From: Bacteroidota bacterium
Lineage (GTDB): Bacteria > Bacteroidota > Bacteroidia > Chitinophagales > Chitinophagaceae
NCBI GenBank assembly: GCA_013285855.1
Contig: JABDGW010000026.1
Coordinates: forward strand, 1 to 37,116
Direction: 5' to 3'
Length of the DNA: 37,116 bases
In this document: piece by piece, positions 26,348 to 33,803 of the stretch
How the letters are laid out: every line of letters starts with the position of its first letter
Numbering within the stretch: position 1 is the stretch's first letter
Position numbers and translations under genes: made by a program
The notes under the pieces: generated by a model
The model's database searches: none
What the model was told of the DNA's origin: nothing
What the model saw: the letters and a program-made list of their open reading frames with translations, nothing else

Positions 26348-27181
26348 ATGCAATCTATTCTTGTTCCAACAGATTTTTCGCCTACTGCTTACAATGCTGC
26401 CCGTTATGCAATTGCGCTGGCTGCAGATATGAAAGCAACGAAAATAATTTTATACAATGCTTACCAGCCTTATGTTTCAGAAGACCCTGAGCTTGGCCTG
26501 CCATTGCAAACAGATATGGAAGAGTTTAAACAAATAAGCGAAGAAGGGTTGATAAAAATGCAAAACGCATTGCAAAGCGAAGTACCATCTTCAATGCAAC
26601 TGGAATATGAAAGTGATTATAATATTATTACTTCAGGAATTTTAGAAGTATGTAAAAAGTATAATGCTGAGCTTATAATAATGGGCATCACCAATACAGA
26701 AAGTAAATTGGAAGAAGCGATAATCGGCAGCAGTGCTGTTGATGTATCAAAGCACAGCGAGATACCGGTAATTATTGTTCCGGTTAATGCAAATTATACA
26801 GGTTTAAAAAAAGTTTTGCTCGCAGTTGATTTTAAAAAATCTGCAGAAACAACACCAGTTGCTGAAATAAAAAAATTACTTGATGTTACACATGCGCAGT
26901 TAGATATTCTGCATGTAGAAGCCAATGAAAGCGATGAATTAAATCTTGATGCAGAAAAAAATATTATTGATTCACTTTTGGGAAATTACACTCCCCAATA
27001 TCATTTTATACAAGGCAAGGATTTTACTGATGCGATAAACCAGTTTGTGGTTGATAATAACTCTGATCTCATTATTGTTATTCCCAAAAAACATGGTTTC
27101 CTGGAAGGTATTTTTAAACGCAGCCATACAAAAGCACTTGCATTTCACAGTCATATTCCTATCATGAGTATTCATGAATAA
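26348..27181 (+). CDS. Universal stress protein, two UspA domains
   Basis: A 277-aa cytoplasmic protein with two tandem UspA folds. Domain 1 (about 1-145) starts SILVPTDFSPTAYNAARYAIALA and ends with a near-canonical nucleotide loop (IIMGITN...IIGSSAVDVSKHSEIPVIIVP). Domain 2 (about 152-277) starts KKVLLAVDFKKSAE and has a more degenerate loop (IIVIPKKHGFLEGIFKRSHTKALAFHSHIPIMSI), so it may not bind ATP. Such tandem proteins are frequent in Bacteroidota and respond to starvation or oxygen stress by family knowledge. It appears monocistronic, with a terminator upstream and a 135-base gap downstream in which I see degenerate ACAGAG words but no clear structure. Confidence 0.92.
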   Translation: MQSILVPTDFSPTAYNAARYAIALAADMKATKIILYNAYQPYVSEDPELGLPLQTDMEEFKQISEEGLIKMQNALQSEVPSSMQLEYESDYNIITSGILEVCKKYNAELIIMGITNTESKLEEAIIGSSAVDVSKHSEIPVIIVPVNANYTGLKKVLLAVDFKKSAETTPVAEIKKLLDVTHAQLDILHVEANESDELNLDAEKNIIDSLLGNYTPQYHFIQGKDFTDAINQFVVDNNSDLIIVIPKKHGFLEGIFKRSHTKALAFHSHIPIMSIHE

Positions 27182-27316
27182 TTTTACGCTGCAAAACCCT
27201 GTAATCAGCTTTATGCATCTCCGTAGTTTTAACTAACACAGAGTTACATGAGTTAATTTCACAGAAAATTACAGAGTTTACCGTAAGTACTAAACGTATA
27301 ATTCCAAACATCAATA

Positions 27317-28699
27317 ATGAAAAATTTTTTTCTTGCTGCACTATTATTTCCTGTTATTATTTCTGCTCAAAACATGAATGACGATTCATTGTTCATTCAC
27401 AAAATAGCTGCGGATATTTTAAGCAGCAATGCATCATACAACAATCTTCATTACCTCACAAAAAATATTGGTGGACGATTATCCGGTTCGCCGCAGATGT
27501 ATAGAGCAGAACAATGGGGAATAAATGCTTTGAAAGAAGCTGGTGCTGATAACGTAACAATGCAGCAATGCATGGTACCGCATTGGGTACGCGGTGGGCA
27601 GGATAAAGCTTTTATTGTGTATAATGATGAAAAAGGAAAACAACAGAAATACTGGTTGAATATTCTTGCATTAGGCAATTCAATTGGCAGCGGTGCAAAT
27701 GGCGTGCAGGCATCATTAATTCGTGTAAATAATTTTGATGACCTGGAAGCAAAGAAAAATGAATTAAAAGGTAAAATAATTTTTTATAATGTTCCGTTTG
27801 ATGATACATTGATCAATACATTTAATGCTTATGAAAAGAATGTTGTTTATCGCGGCATCGGTGCAAGCCGGGCTGCAAAATATGGTGCTGTTGCAATGAT
27901 GATGCGAAGCATGACGAATACGCCGGGCAATTATCCACACACAGGTTCTTTGCACTATACTGATTCTATAAACAAAATTCCTGCGGCAGCAATGGGTTTA
28001 TACGATGTGCAAAAACTGGATTCATTGTTTGATAATAATATTACTGTAACAGCATCATTATTTACTTATGGAATGATGCTGCCTGATACAATTGCACATA
28101 ATATAATTGGTGAACTAAAAGGCAGTGAGCATCCCGAACAAATCATTACAGTCGGTGGCCATTTGGATAGCTGGGATCCTGCAGAAGGAGCGAATGATGA
28201 CGGTACCGGCGTTGTGCAAACAATTGAAGTACTGCGTGTTTTAAAAGCATTAAATTATCAGCCTAAACATACTATACAATTTGTATTGTTTGCAAACGAA
28301 GAGAATGGAACACGTGGTGCAAAAAAATATGCGGAAGAAGCAAAGAAAAATAATGAACAACACATTTTTGCTTTGGAAAGCGATGCCGGCGGGTTTACAC
28401 CAAGGGGTTTTAGTTTTGATTGCAGTGATACAATTATGCAAAAAATAAATGCATGGAAGCCTTTGTTCATACCGTATTATGGCGAGCGTTTTGAAAGAGG
28501 CGAAGCTGGTGCAGATGTTGGTTATTTAAAAGGTTTAAATACACCGCAGGCAGGGTTAAATCCCGATAACCAGCGCTATTTTTATATTCATCATGCGGCA
28601 ACGGATGTGTTTGAAAATGTTGATATACGTGAAATGAAATTGGGTGCTGTTAACATGGCCGCATTAATTTATCTCGTTGATAAGTATGGCCTGCAATAA
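27317..28699 (+). CDS. M28-family aminopeptidase (carboxypeptidase Q-like), secreted
   Basis: 460 aa with a signal peptide (FFLAALLFPVIISA-Q). A PA-type insert domain sits in the middle of the N-terminal half (about 120-245), then the M28 zinc core: GGHLDSWDPAEGANDDGTG gives H282 and D294/D295, FANEENGTRGA gives catalytic E328 and ligand E329, LESDAGGF a further Asp ligand, and HHAATDVFENVD the last His. All dinuclear zinc ligands seem present, so it should be active. It probably trims peptides in the periplasm. It follows the stress protein on the same strand and precedes a lipoprotein by 58 bases, but regulation looks separate. Confidence 0.92.
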   Translation: MKNFFLAALLFPVIISAQNMNDDSLFIHKIAADILSSNASYNNLHYLTKNIGGRLSGSPQMYRAEQWGINALKEAGADNVTMQQCMVPHWVRGGQDKAFIVYNDEKGKQQKYWLNILALGNSIGSGANGVQASLIRVNNFDDLEAKKNELKGKIIFYNVPFDDTLINTFNAYEKNVVYRGIGASRAAKYGAVAMMMRSMTNTPGNYPHTGSLHYTDSINKIPAAAMGLYDVQKLDSLFDNNITVTASLFTYGMMLPDTIAHNIIGELKGSEHPEQIITVGGHLDSWDPAEGANDDGTGVVQTIEVLRVLKALNYQPKHTIQFVLFANEENGTRGAKKYAEEAKKNNEQHIFALESDAGGFTPRGFSFDCSDTIMQKINAWKPLFIPYYGERFERGEAGADVGYLKGLNTPQAGLNPDNQRYFYIHHAATDVFENVDIREMKLGAVNMAALIYLVDKYGLQ

Positions 28700-28732
28700 T
28701 AGGAAATTTCATACTAAATTCCGCAAAAATAT

Positions 28733-28746
28733 GTTACTTAAGTAAC
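28733..28746. promoter_or_regulatory. Perfect 14-bp palindrome before the repeat lipoprotein
   Basis: GTTACTTAAGTAAC is a perfect palindrome ending 11 bases before the ATG at 28758. This position could hold an operator, but no cognate regulator is known. Confidence 0.35.
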
Positions 28747-28757
28747 GGCTAATTATC

Positions 28758-29843
28758 ATGAAAAAACTGATTGTAATTTTTTGTTTGATTGGTTTATTAT
28801 TGCTTACACTGGTTCTTACAACATGTACTAAAGAATATAGTTATGAAGGCGGTCCCCCGGCCGTTTTTTATTTGTTAGGCACACCTGATGAATGCACAGA
28901 ATTTAAAGTAAACGGAAGTTATTATATAGGAATAGGAACTGATTCAGGTAATACAGTTGAAGTAAATGCAGAGGTAAGCACAACAGGGAATTATAGTATT
29001 ACTACCGGTGCTGCCGATGGTATTTCTTTTTCATCTGCGGGAACTTTTACAGATACAGGTTTTCAAACTATTGTATTACATTGTACAGGAACACCGGATT
29101 CTGCAGGGGTTTTTACATTTACAATTCCAGGCGGCACTGGCTGTCATTTTTCAGTGGCCGTAATAAACCAGCCGCCCGCAGATTATGTGCTTTCCGGCTC
29201 ACCCAATGATTGTACAACCCCTAAATATAATGGCACTTTTATGGCATTAAAAGCGCTTTCAGCTTCAAATATTGTGATAATAAACGTTACTGTTATATCA
29301 ACCGGCGATTACAGTATAACAACCGATACGGTTGATGGAATAAGCTTTTCTGCTTCGGGAAGATTTACAACAACTGGTGACCAGCAGGTTACTTTAACCG
29401 GCAGCGGAACGCCAAACTCTCCTGGTCTTTTTTATTTTCATTTGAATACACCTTCTTCACAGTGTACTTTTTCGCTGCAGGTAATAAGCCCTGATCCTTT
29501 GGCTACATATGTACTTCAATCCGGTACTGCAGGTTCACAATTTCTTTGCACGCCTCAATCAATCCAGGGTAATTATATTGCTGGTACGCCGCTTAACATT
29601 TCTAACACAATAACAATAACTGCATATGCAACTATACCGGGCAATTATACTATTTCCACAGGCACAGTTAATGGAATTATGTTTCAAAATTCCGGCACAT
29701 TTGCATCAATAGGTTTGCAAAGCGTAATATTAAATGGTTATGGTACTCCTCTTACTTCCGGCACATTTGCATTCGTTCCTCAAATTATCGGACCTGCACC
29801 ACTTGGCGGCGAATCATGCGACGTAAATTTAGTGGTGCAATAA
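28758..29843 (+). CDS. Lipoprotein with three tandem modules of about 105 residues
   Basis: 361 aa. A long hydrophobic leader ends in LTTC with lipidated Cys23. The rest is three repeats of one module (about 35-140, 141-248, 249-361). Each starts with a Y-x-L-x-G type strand and a Cys (DECTEF, NDCTTP, FLCTPQ), has a core of the type GNYSITT...VDGISFSxSGTFTxTG followed by GTPxSxGxFxF, and ends with a second Cys before a hydrophobic strand (CHFSVAV, CTFSLQV, CDVNLVV). The all-beta pattern suggests Ig-like surface domains each closed by a disulfide. From memory, similar modules occur in other Bacteroidota lipoproteins; function unknown. A perfect palindrome precedes the gene, and the ECF sigma gene follows. 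Confidence 0.8.
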   Translation: MKKLIVIFCLIGLLLLTLVLTTCTKEYSYEGGPPAVFYLLGTPDECTEFKVNGSYYIGIGTDSGNTVEVNAEVSTTGNYSITTGAADGISFSSAGTFTDTGFQTIVLHCTGTPDSAGVFTFTIPGGTGCHFSVAVINQPPADYVLSGSPNDCTTPKYNGTFMALKALSASNIVIINVTVISTGDYSITTDTVDGISFSASGRFTTTGDQQVTLTGSGTPNSPGLFYFHLNTPSSQCTFSLQVISPDPLATYVLQSGTAGSQFLCTPQSIQGNYIAGTPLNISNTITITAYATIPGNYTISTGTVNGIMFQNSGTFASIGLQSVILNGYGTPLTSGTFAFVPQIIGPAPLGGESCDVNLVVQ

Positions 29844-29884
29844 GCACTGCAACAACATTGGTTAAAGTAATTTCATCTTTCCAT

Positions 29885-29906
29885 CGTCTTCAAAAACAGA
29901 AAGACG
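29885..29906 (+). promoter_or_regulatory. Small hairpin before the sigma-factor start
   Basis: CGTCTT (29885-29890) pairs with AAGACG (29901-29906) across a 10-base loop, ending four bases before the ATG at 29911. It could modulate ribosome access, but with only 6 bp this is weak. Confidence 0.25.
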
Positions 29907-29910
29907 TTAT

Positions 29911-30462
29911 ATGGCTGAGATGGCTGCAGGAGAAAACAATATTATTCAAACTATAAAATCGTATAGCAGGCAACTGTTTGGTTTCATACGCAGCCGTGTT
30001 GCTGAAACTGAAGATGCAGAAGATATTCTGCAGGATGTTTGGTACCAGTTAAGCAATCAAACTGCGCCGGAAGAAATTGAAAGTATGAGCGGATGGCTGC
30101 ATCGTGTGGCAAGAAATAAAATAACAGATAGTTATCGCAAAAAGAAAAATGAAAGACTGGATGATTATATTAATGAAGAAGAAGAATTAAGCATTGAAAA
30201 TATTTTTTTATCTGAAGCAGGTAATATTGAAGATAAAGAACTGCAGCAGCTATTTTGGGAAACTTTATTTGATGCTTTGGAAGAATTGCCGCAAAACCAG
30301 CGCGAGGTTTTTATATTGAATGAAATGGAAGATAAAACGCTGCAGCAAATTGCAGACATGCAGGGCGAAAAAATAAAGACCGTTATTTCAAGAAAGCATT
30401 ATGCAGTACAACACCTGCGTAAACGCCTTGAAGATTTGTATAATGAATTTATGAATTACTAA
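29911..30462 (+). CDS. ECF-type RNA polymerase sigma factor
   Basis: 183 aa. Region 2 is visible at about 20-90 (FGFIRSRVAETEDAEDILQDVWYQL, then GWLHRVARNKITDSYRKKKN) and region 4 at about 125-180 (LEELPQNQREVFILNEMEDKTLQQIADMQGEKIKTVISRKHYAVQHLRKRL). The start is repeated: ATGGCTG occurs at 29911 and 29920, so either ATG may be used. A 6-bp hairpin (CGTCTT/AAGACG) sits just upstream of the start. No FecR-type anti-sigma gene follows; instead a small membrane protein gene begins 10 bases after the stop and may regulate it. Confidence 0.93.
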   Translation: MAEMAAGENNIIQTIKSYSRQLFGFIRSRVAETEDAEDILQDVWYQLSNQTAPEEIESMSGWLHRVARNKITDSYRKKKNERLDDYINEEEELSIENIFLSEAGNIEDKELQQLFWETLFDALEELPQNQREVFILNEMEDKTLQQIADMQGEKIKTVISRKHYAVQHLRKRLEDLYNEFMNY

Positions 30463-30472
30463 ACTATGCGTT

Positions 30473-30808
30473 ATGTATCGTAAAAGAAAAAGATTATTCT
30501 TTGAATGGCCCTTCATTATCATCGCAGCAATATTTCTGCTGGGTTATGTGGTAATGCTTTTATGGAACTTTATTTTTCCTGCAGTATTACATGCAGAACG
30601 CATAACCTACTGGCAGGCCATTGGTTTATTTGTTTTATGCAGAATATTATTTTTTGGATTCAGAAGAAGACATAATTCCAAACCGCACATGTGGCGCGGC
30701 AACCCGCAATGGCGACAAAAATGGATGAATATGAGCGATGAAGAAAGAGTAAAATTTCGCGAAGAATGGAAAAAGCGTTGTCATACACCCACTCAAAAAG
30801 ATGAATGA
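30473..30808 (+). CDS. Small membrane protein downstream of ECF sigma factor
   Basis: 111 aa, not a named family that I can identify. A basic N-terminus (YRKRKRLFFE) precedes two membrane segments (about 14-36 and 47-62), then an Arg-rich stretch (FRRRHNSKP) and a soluble helical tail ending in NMSDEERVKFREEWKKRC. The positive-inside rule predicts both ends in the cytoplasm. The tail resembles the short helical motifs of Spy/CpxP-type sensors, but it is predicted on the cytoplasmic side. The 10-base spacing to the sigma gene implies co-expression, and a role in holding or sensing for the sigma factor is inferred from position only. Confidence 0.7.
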   Translation: MYRKRKRLFFEWPFIIIAAIFLLGYVVMLLWNFIFPAVLHAERITYWQAIGLFVLCRILFFGFRRRHNSKPHMWRGNPQWRQKWMNMSDEERVKFREEWKKRCHTPTQKDE

Positions 30809-30928
30809 TTGTAACTGATATTTTCCTGTTGTCTTCGTCTTCTTAATAAAGAATTTAAATTAAAAAGAATACACCGCAGAGGATTTAAAAAAACAATTAA
30901 TAATGACGATACCATTGATAATATATGG

Positions 30929-31402
30929 CTACACTTTTCCAAAATTCGGGATTAAACTTCTTCCAATCTGGTCCATGCCCGGCCATGGAATCATAGCCAG
31001 TATTATTAAAAGTGCAAGCGAATATAGCAAGATGCAGCGGCGGTGTTTTTTACCGTCAGTAAGTTGTTTGCGGTAAATGCCTCGTGCAAATGTTATCAAT
31101 GCAATTGCAATTATCATACTTATTGTATGTTCTATAGCAAAAAAACGTGCCGTATCATTTTGCATTACCTGCGCCATTCCATTATTTTCAATATTTTTAA
31201 ATCCCCATGCGCCTGCAAACCATTCGTATAAACCAAGTAATAGTTGTATGTGCGCAAAGATCATCAGCCATAAACCAAGTTTTTTATCAATACTTACAAA
31301 CGGGCGGTTTATAGCTGTAAAATGCCTTGCAAGATTTACAACGAGTAACAGCAATATTATCCAGCGCAGTAAATTATGAGTGCCAAGTAAAAAAGTGTAC
31401 AT
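30929..31402 (-). CDS. Four-helix integral membrane protein, possibly cytochrome b-like
   Basis: 157 aa with four membrane segments (about 8-28, 43-66, 87-108 and 125-142). Relatives in Bacteroidota are often labelled cytochrome B. His residues lie in or near the first three segments (H9, H27, H51, H92), and W/Y residues cluster at the interfaces (HNLLRW, LGLYEWFAGAW), which would allow haem binding, but nothing in the sequence proves it. The start ATG at 31402 gives MYTFLLGTHNLLRW, which fits the topology. A heptamer word array fills the upstream intergenic region. Confidence 0.75.
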   Translation of the reverse strand: MYTFLLGTHNLLRWIILLLLVVNLARHFTAINRPFVSIDKKLGLWLMIFAHIQLLLGLYEWFAGAWGFKNIENNGMAQVMQNDTARFFAIEHTISMIIAIALITFARGIYRKQLTDGKKHRRCILLYSLALLIILAMIPWPGMDQIGRSLIPNFGKV

Positions 31403-31439
31403 GATGATTTAGTATTTGGTTATCAAAAATAAGTATTAC

Positions 31440-31502
31440 AATGAATAGTGAACATAGAACGCAAAACACAGAACTTAAAACTTAGAACATACAAGTTCAA
31501 AC
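31440..31502. repeat. Heptamer-period word array, nine units
   Basis: Read in sevens from 31447, eight consecutive units end in RAAC or close to it: AGTGAAC, ATAGAAC, GCAAAAC, ACAGAAC, TTAAAAC, TTAGAAC, ATACAAG, TTCAAAC. The unit before (AATGAAT) is similar. Spacing is exactly 7 throughout, and the last unit touches the stop codon of the next gene (31502-31504, reverse). Confidence 0.85.
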
Positions 31503-32587
31503 TATTCCACCCAGTCTGCCATAAATAAATTGATGTCATAACCACCGCCGCTGTTTCTGTTTGATGAGAACATGATCCTCTTTCCATCATAACTAAACAT
31601 GGGGAAAGCATCAAAGCCTTTGTTGTGCGAAACTTTTTCAAGCCCGCTTCCATCTAAATTTATCAGGTACATATTGAAAGGGAAACCATGTGCATATTCA
31701 TAATTGCTGCAAAAAATAATATGCTTTCCATCAGGTGTAAAATTCGGGGCCCAGTTGGCTTGTTTTAAATGCGTTATTTGTTTTGCATTGCTGCCATCAG
31801 CATTGGCAATGAACACTTCCATTTGTGTTGGTGCCACTAATCCTTTTGATAAAAGATCTTTATAATCTGCAATCTCTTCAGCAGTTTTTGGCCTGCTTGC
31901 ACGCCACACAATTTTTTTTCCATCTGCACTAAACCATGCACCGCCATCATAACCCAATTCATTTGTTATTTGTGTAACTTTTTCTGTTTTCAAATCCATT
32001 ACATACAAATCCAGATCACCATTACGTACAGAAGTAAATATCATTTTTTTCCCATCAGGCGATAGAGTCCCTTCTGCATCATAACCTTTTGTTTTGGTAA
32101 GCTGCTTAATTATTTTGCCGGAAGTATCGGCTAAAAAAATATCATAACTGTTATAAATAGGCCAGAGATAACGGTTGTTATATTTTGAACGATCAGGAAT
32201 TGGCGGACAACTATCACCACCCAAATATGTTGATGCATAAATTACTTGTTTCCCGCCCGGCAAAAAATAGCCGCAGGTTGTTCTGCCTTTGCCGCTGCTT
32301 AATTGTTTAAATTGAAATGTTTCTTCATGTTGCGGAATGTTGCCGATAAACATCCTGTCGCACATAATATTTTCTTTTTCATTCTTCCGCTGAAAAATAA
32401 TTTGCTTATCATCAAAGCTCCAGTATGCTTCTGCATTATCGCCATTAAATGTTAGCTGCTGAATATTTTTAAAATGCTTTTCCTCGGGAAAAATTAATGT
32501 ATCACTGTTTTGTGCTTTTGTAATTTTTATACAAGTCATCAACATTAAGCATGCTATAATTTTTTTTATGGTTTGATGAGAAAACAT
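31502..32587 (-). CDS. TolB-like beta-propeller (WD40-like PD40) exported protein
   Basis: 361 aa. The N-terminus (IKKIIACLMLMTCIKITKA-Q) is a signal peptide. PD40/TolB repeats fill the rest: GTLSPDGKKMIFTSVRNGDLDLYVMD, GGAWFSADGKKIVWRASRP, NFTPDGKHIIFCSNY and PMFSYDGKRIMFSSNRNSGGGYDINLF. These form blades of a propeller that in other proteins mediates periplasmic protein binding. It has no peptidase domain, so it is not a dipeptidyl-peptidase. It is on its own transcript, divergent from pdhB. An internal ATG at residue 15 is a possible alternative start but would shorten the signal peptide. Confidence 0.88.
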   Translation of the reverse strand: MFSHQTIKKIIACLMLMTCIKITKAQNSDTLIFPEEKHFKNIQQLTFNGDNAEAYWSFDDKQIIFQRKNEKENIMCDRMFIGNIPQHEETFQFKQLSSGKGRTTCGYFLPGGKQVIYASTYLGGDSCPPIPDRSKYNNRYLWPIYNSYDIFLADTSGKIIKQLTKTKGYDAEGTLSPDGKKMIFTSVRNGDLDLYVMDLKTEKVTQITNELGYDGGAWFSADGKKIVWRASRPKTAEEIADYKDLLSKGLVAPTQMEVFIANADGSNAKQITHLKQANWAPNFTPDGKHIIFCSNYEYAHGFPFNMYLINLDGSGLEKVSHNKGFDAFPMFSYDGKRIMFSSNRNSGGGYDINLFMADWVE

Positions 32588-32651
32588 TTTTAAAAGTTTC
32601 GTGCAAAACTAAATGCAAAGCAATTTGCAACTTGTAAAAGAATGGTCATAA

Positions 32652-32716
32652 AAACATTGAAACAATAAAACATTCAAACCCTTAAACATTAAACTTCAAA
32701 CCTTAAATTTTTAAAC
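32652..32716. repeat. Word array with period 7-8, AAAC motif
   Basis: AAAC begins at 32652, 32660, 32668, 32676, 32684, 32691, 32698 and 32713, with AAAT at 32705. The steps are 8, 8, 8, 8, 7, 7, 7 and 8. The array ends three bases before a candidate -7 box for pdhB. Confidence 0.8.
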
Positions 32717-32718
32717 AT

Positions 32719-32726
32719 TATTTTTG
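32719..32726 (+). promoter_or_regulatory. Candidate -7 box of pdhB (TATTTTTG)
   Basis: TATTTTTG matches TAnnTTTG and lies 18 bases before the ATG, giving a short leader of about 12 bases. The -33 position falls inside the AAAC word array, and no TTTG is there. Confidence 0.35.
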
Positions 32727-32744
32727 CCGCGCTAAAAATTACTT

Positions 32745-33731
32745 ATGCGACAAATTGCTTTTCGCGAAGCTTTACGTGAAGCCATGAACGAAGAAATGAG
32801 AAGAGATGACCGTGTGTTTTTAATGGGTGAAGAGGTTGCTGAATACAATGGCGCTTATAAAGTAAGCCAGGGTATGCTTGCAGAATTTGGCCCAAAGCGT
32901 GTAATTGATACGCCCATTTCTGAATTAGGCTTCACAGGCATTGGCGTTGGTGCTGCACAAAATGGCCTGCGCCCTGTAATTGAATATATGACATGGAATT
33001 TTGCTGTGCTTGCACTTGATTCGATTTTAAATACAGCTTCAAAAATGCTTGCCATGAGTGGCGGGCAACTTGGCTGCCCCATTGTTTTGCGCGGGCCAAA
33101 CGGAAGCGCCGGCCAGTTAGGTGCTCAACACTCAACTGCTTTTGAAAATATGTATGCAAATATTCCGGGCTTAAAAGTGGTTTCGGTTTCTAATGGTTAT
33201 GATGGAAAAGGCTTATTAAAACAGGCAATCCGCTATGAAGAAGACCCGGTAATTTTTATGGAAAGTGAAGTGATGTATGGCGATAAAAGTGAAGTACCTG
33301 AAGAAGAATATTATATTGAATTGGGCAAGGCTGATGTAAAAAAAGAAGGCTCTGATGTAACGATAGTTTCATTTAATAAACTGATGAAAGTGGCTTTAAG
33401 CGCTGCCGCTGAACTGGAAAAAGAAAATGTAAACGCAGAGGTAATTGATCTGCGCACCATTCGCCCATTAGATTGGATGACCGTTTTGGAAAGTGTAAAG
33501 AAAACCAACCGTTTAGTAATTGTTGCAGAAGAATGGCCGATGTGCGGAGTTGCCAGCGAGCTTGCTTACCGCATACAAAAAGAAGGCTTCGATTATCTTG
33601 ATGCACCGGTGCGCCGCATTACCAGCGCAGATGCGCCCATGCACTACGCACCTAATCTTGTTGCTGCATATCTTCCTGATGTTCCCCGCACAGTAAATCT
33701 TGTGAAGGAAGTGATGTATATGAAAAAGTAG
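32745..33731 (+). CDS. pdhB: Pyruvate dehydrogenase E1 component, beta subunit
   Basis: Beta chain of the alpha2beta2 E1 enzyme that decarboxylates pyruvate using thiamine diphosphate. 328 aa, normal length. The N-terminal Pyr domain begins RQIAFREALREAMNEEMRRDDRVFLMGEEV (the conserved GEEV Glu that activates the cofactor), with TPISELGFTGIGVGAAQNGLRP, then VLRGPNGSAGQLGAQHSTAFE, and the C-terminal transketolase domain (VIDLRTIRPLDWMTVLESV, EEWPMCGVASELAYRI). A branched-chain 2-oxoacid E1 beta is the nearest alternative, but the ADAPMHYAPNLVAAYLPD end favours pyruvate. The alpha subunit and E2 genes are not adjacent. Confidence 0.93.
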   Translation: MRQIAFREALREAMNEEMRRDDRVFLMGEEVAEYNGAYKVSQGMLAEFGPKRVIDTPISELGFTGIGVGAAQNGLRPVIEYMTWNFAVLALDSILNTASKMLAMSGGQLGCPIVLRGPNGSAGQLGAQHSTAFENMYANIPGLKVVSVSNGYDGKGLLKQAIRYEEDPVIFMESEVMYGDKSEVPEEEYYIELGKADVKKEGSDVTIVSFNKLMKVALSAAAELEKENVNAEVIDLRTIRPLDWMTVLESVKKTNRLVIVAEEWPMCGVASELAYRIQKEGFDYLDAPVRRITSADAPMHYAPNLVAAYLPDVPRTVNLVKEVMYMKK

Positions 33732-33736
33732 TATTT

Positions 33737-33803
33737 AGTTCATGGCAAATAGTTCATAGTAAAACATTTTCAGCCATGAACAATGAACTATAAGCTATGA
33801 ACT
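33737..33803. repeat. Inverted heptamer-period word array before the TonB receptor gene
   Basis: AGTTCATGG at 33737 and AGTTCATAG at 33751 are 14 bases apart. On the other arm ATGAAC occurs at 33776, 33783 and 33797 (steps 7 and 14). The arms pair: GTTCATGGC (33738-33746) with GCCATGAAC (33773-33781), and AGTTCATAG (33751-33759) with CTATGAACT (33795-33803). The annotated start codon of the next gene (33797) is inside it. Confidence 0.8.

Noticed and set aside
27229-27285. ACAGAG/CATGAG/CACAGA words upstream of the M28 gene
   Set aside because: They look like the other word arrays, but the steps are 9, 14 and 10, so no period of 7. I cannot claim it belongs to the same family.
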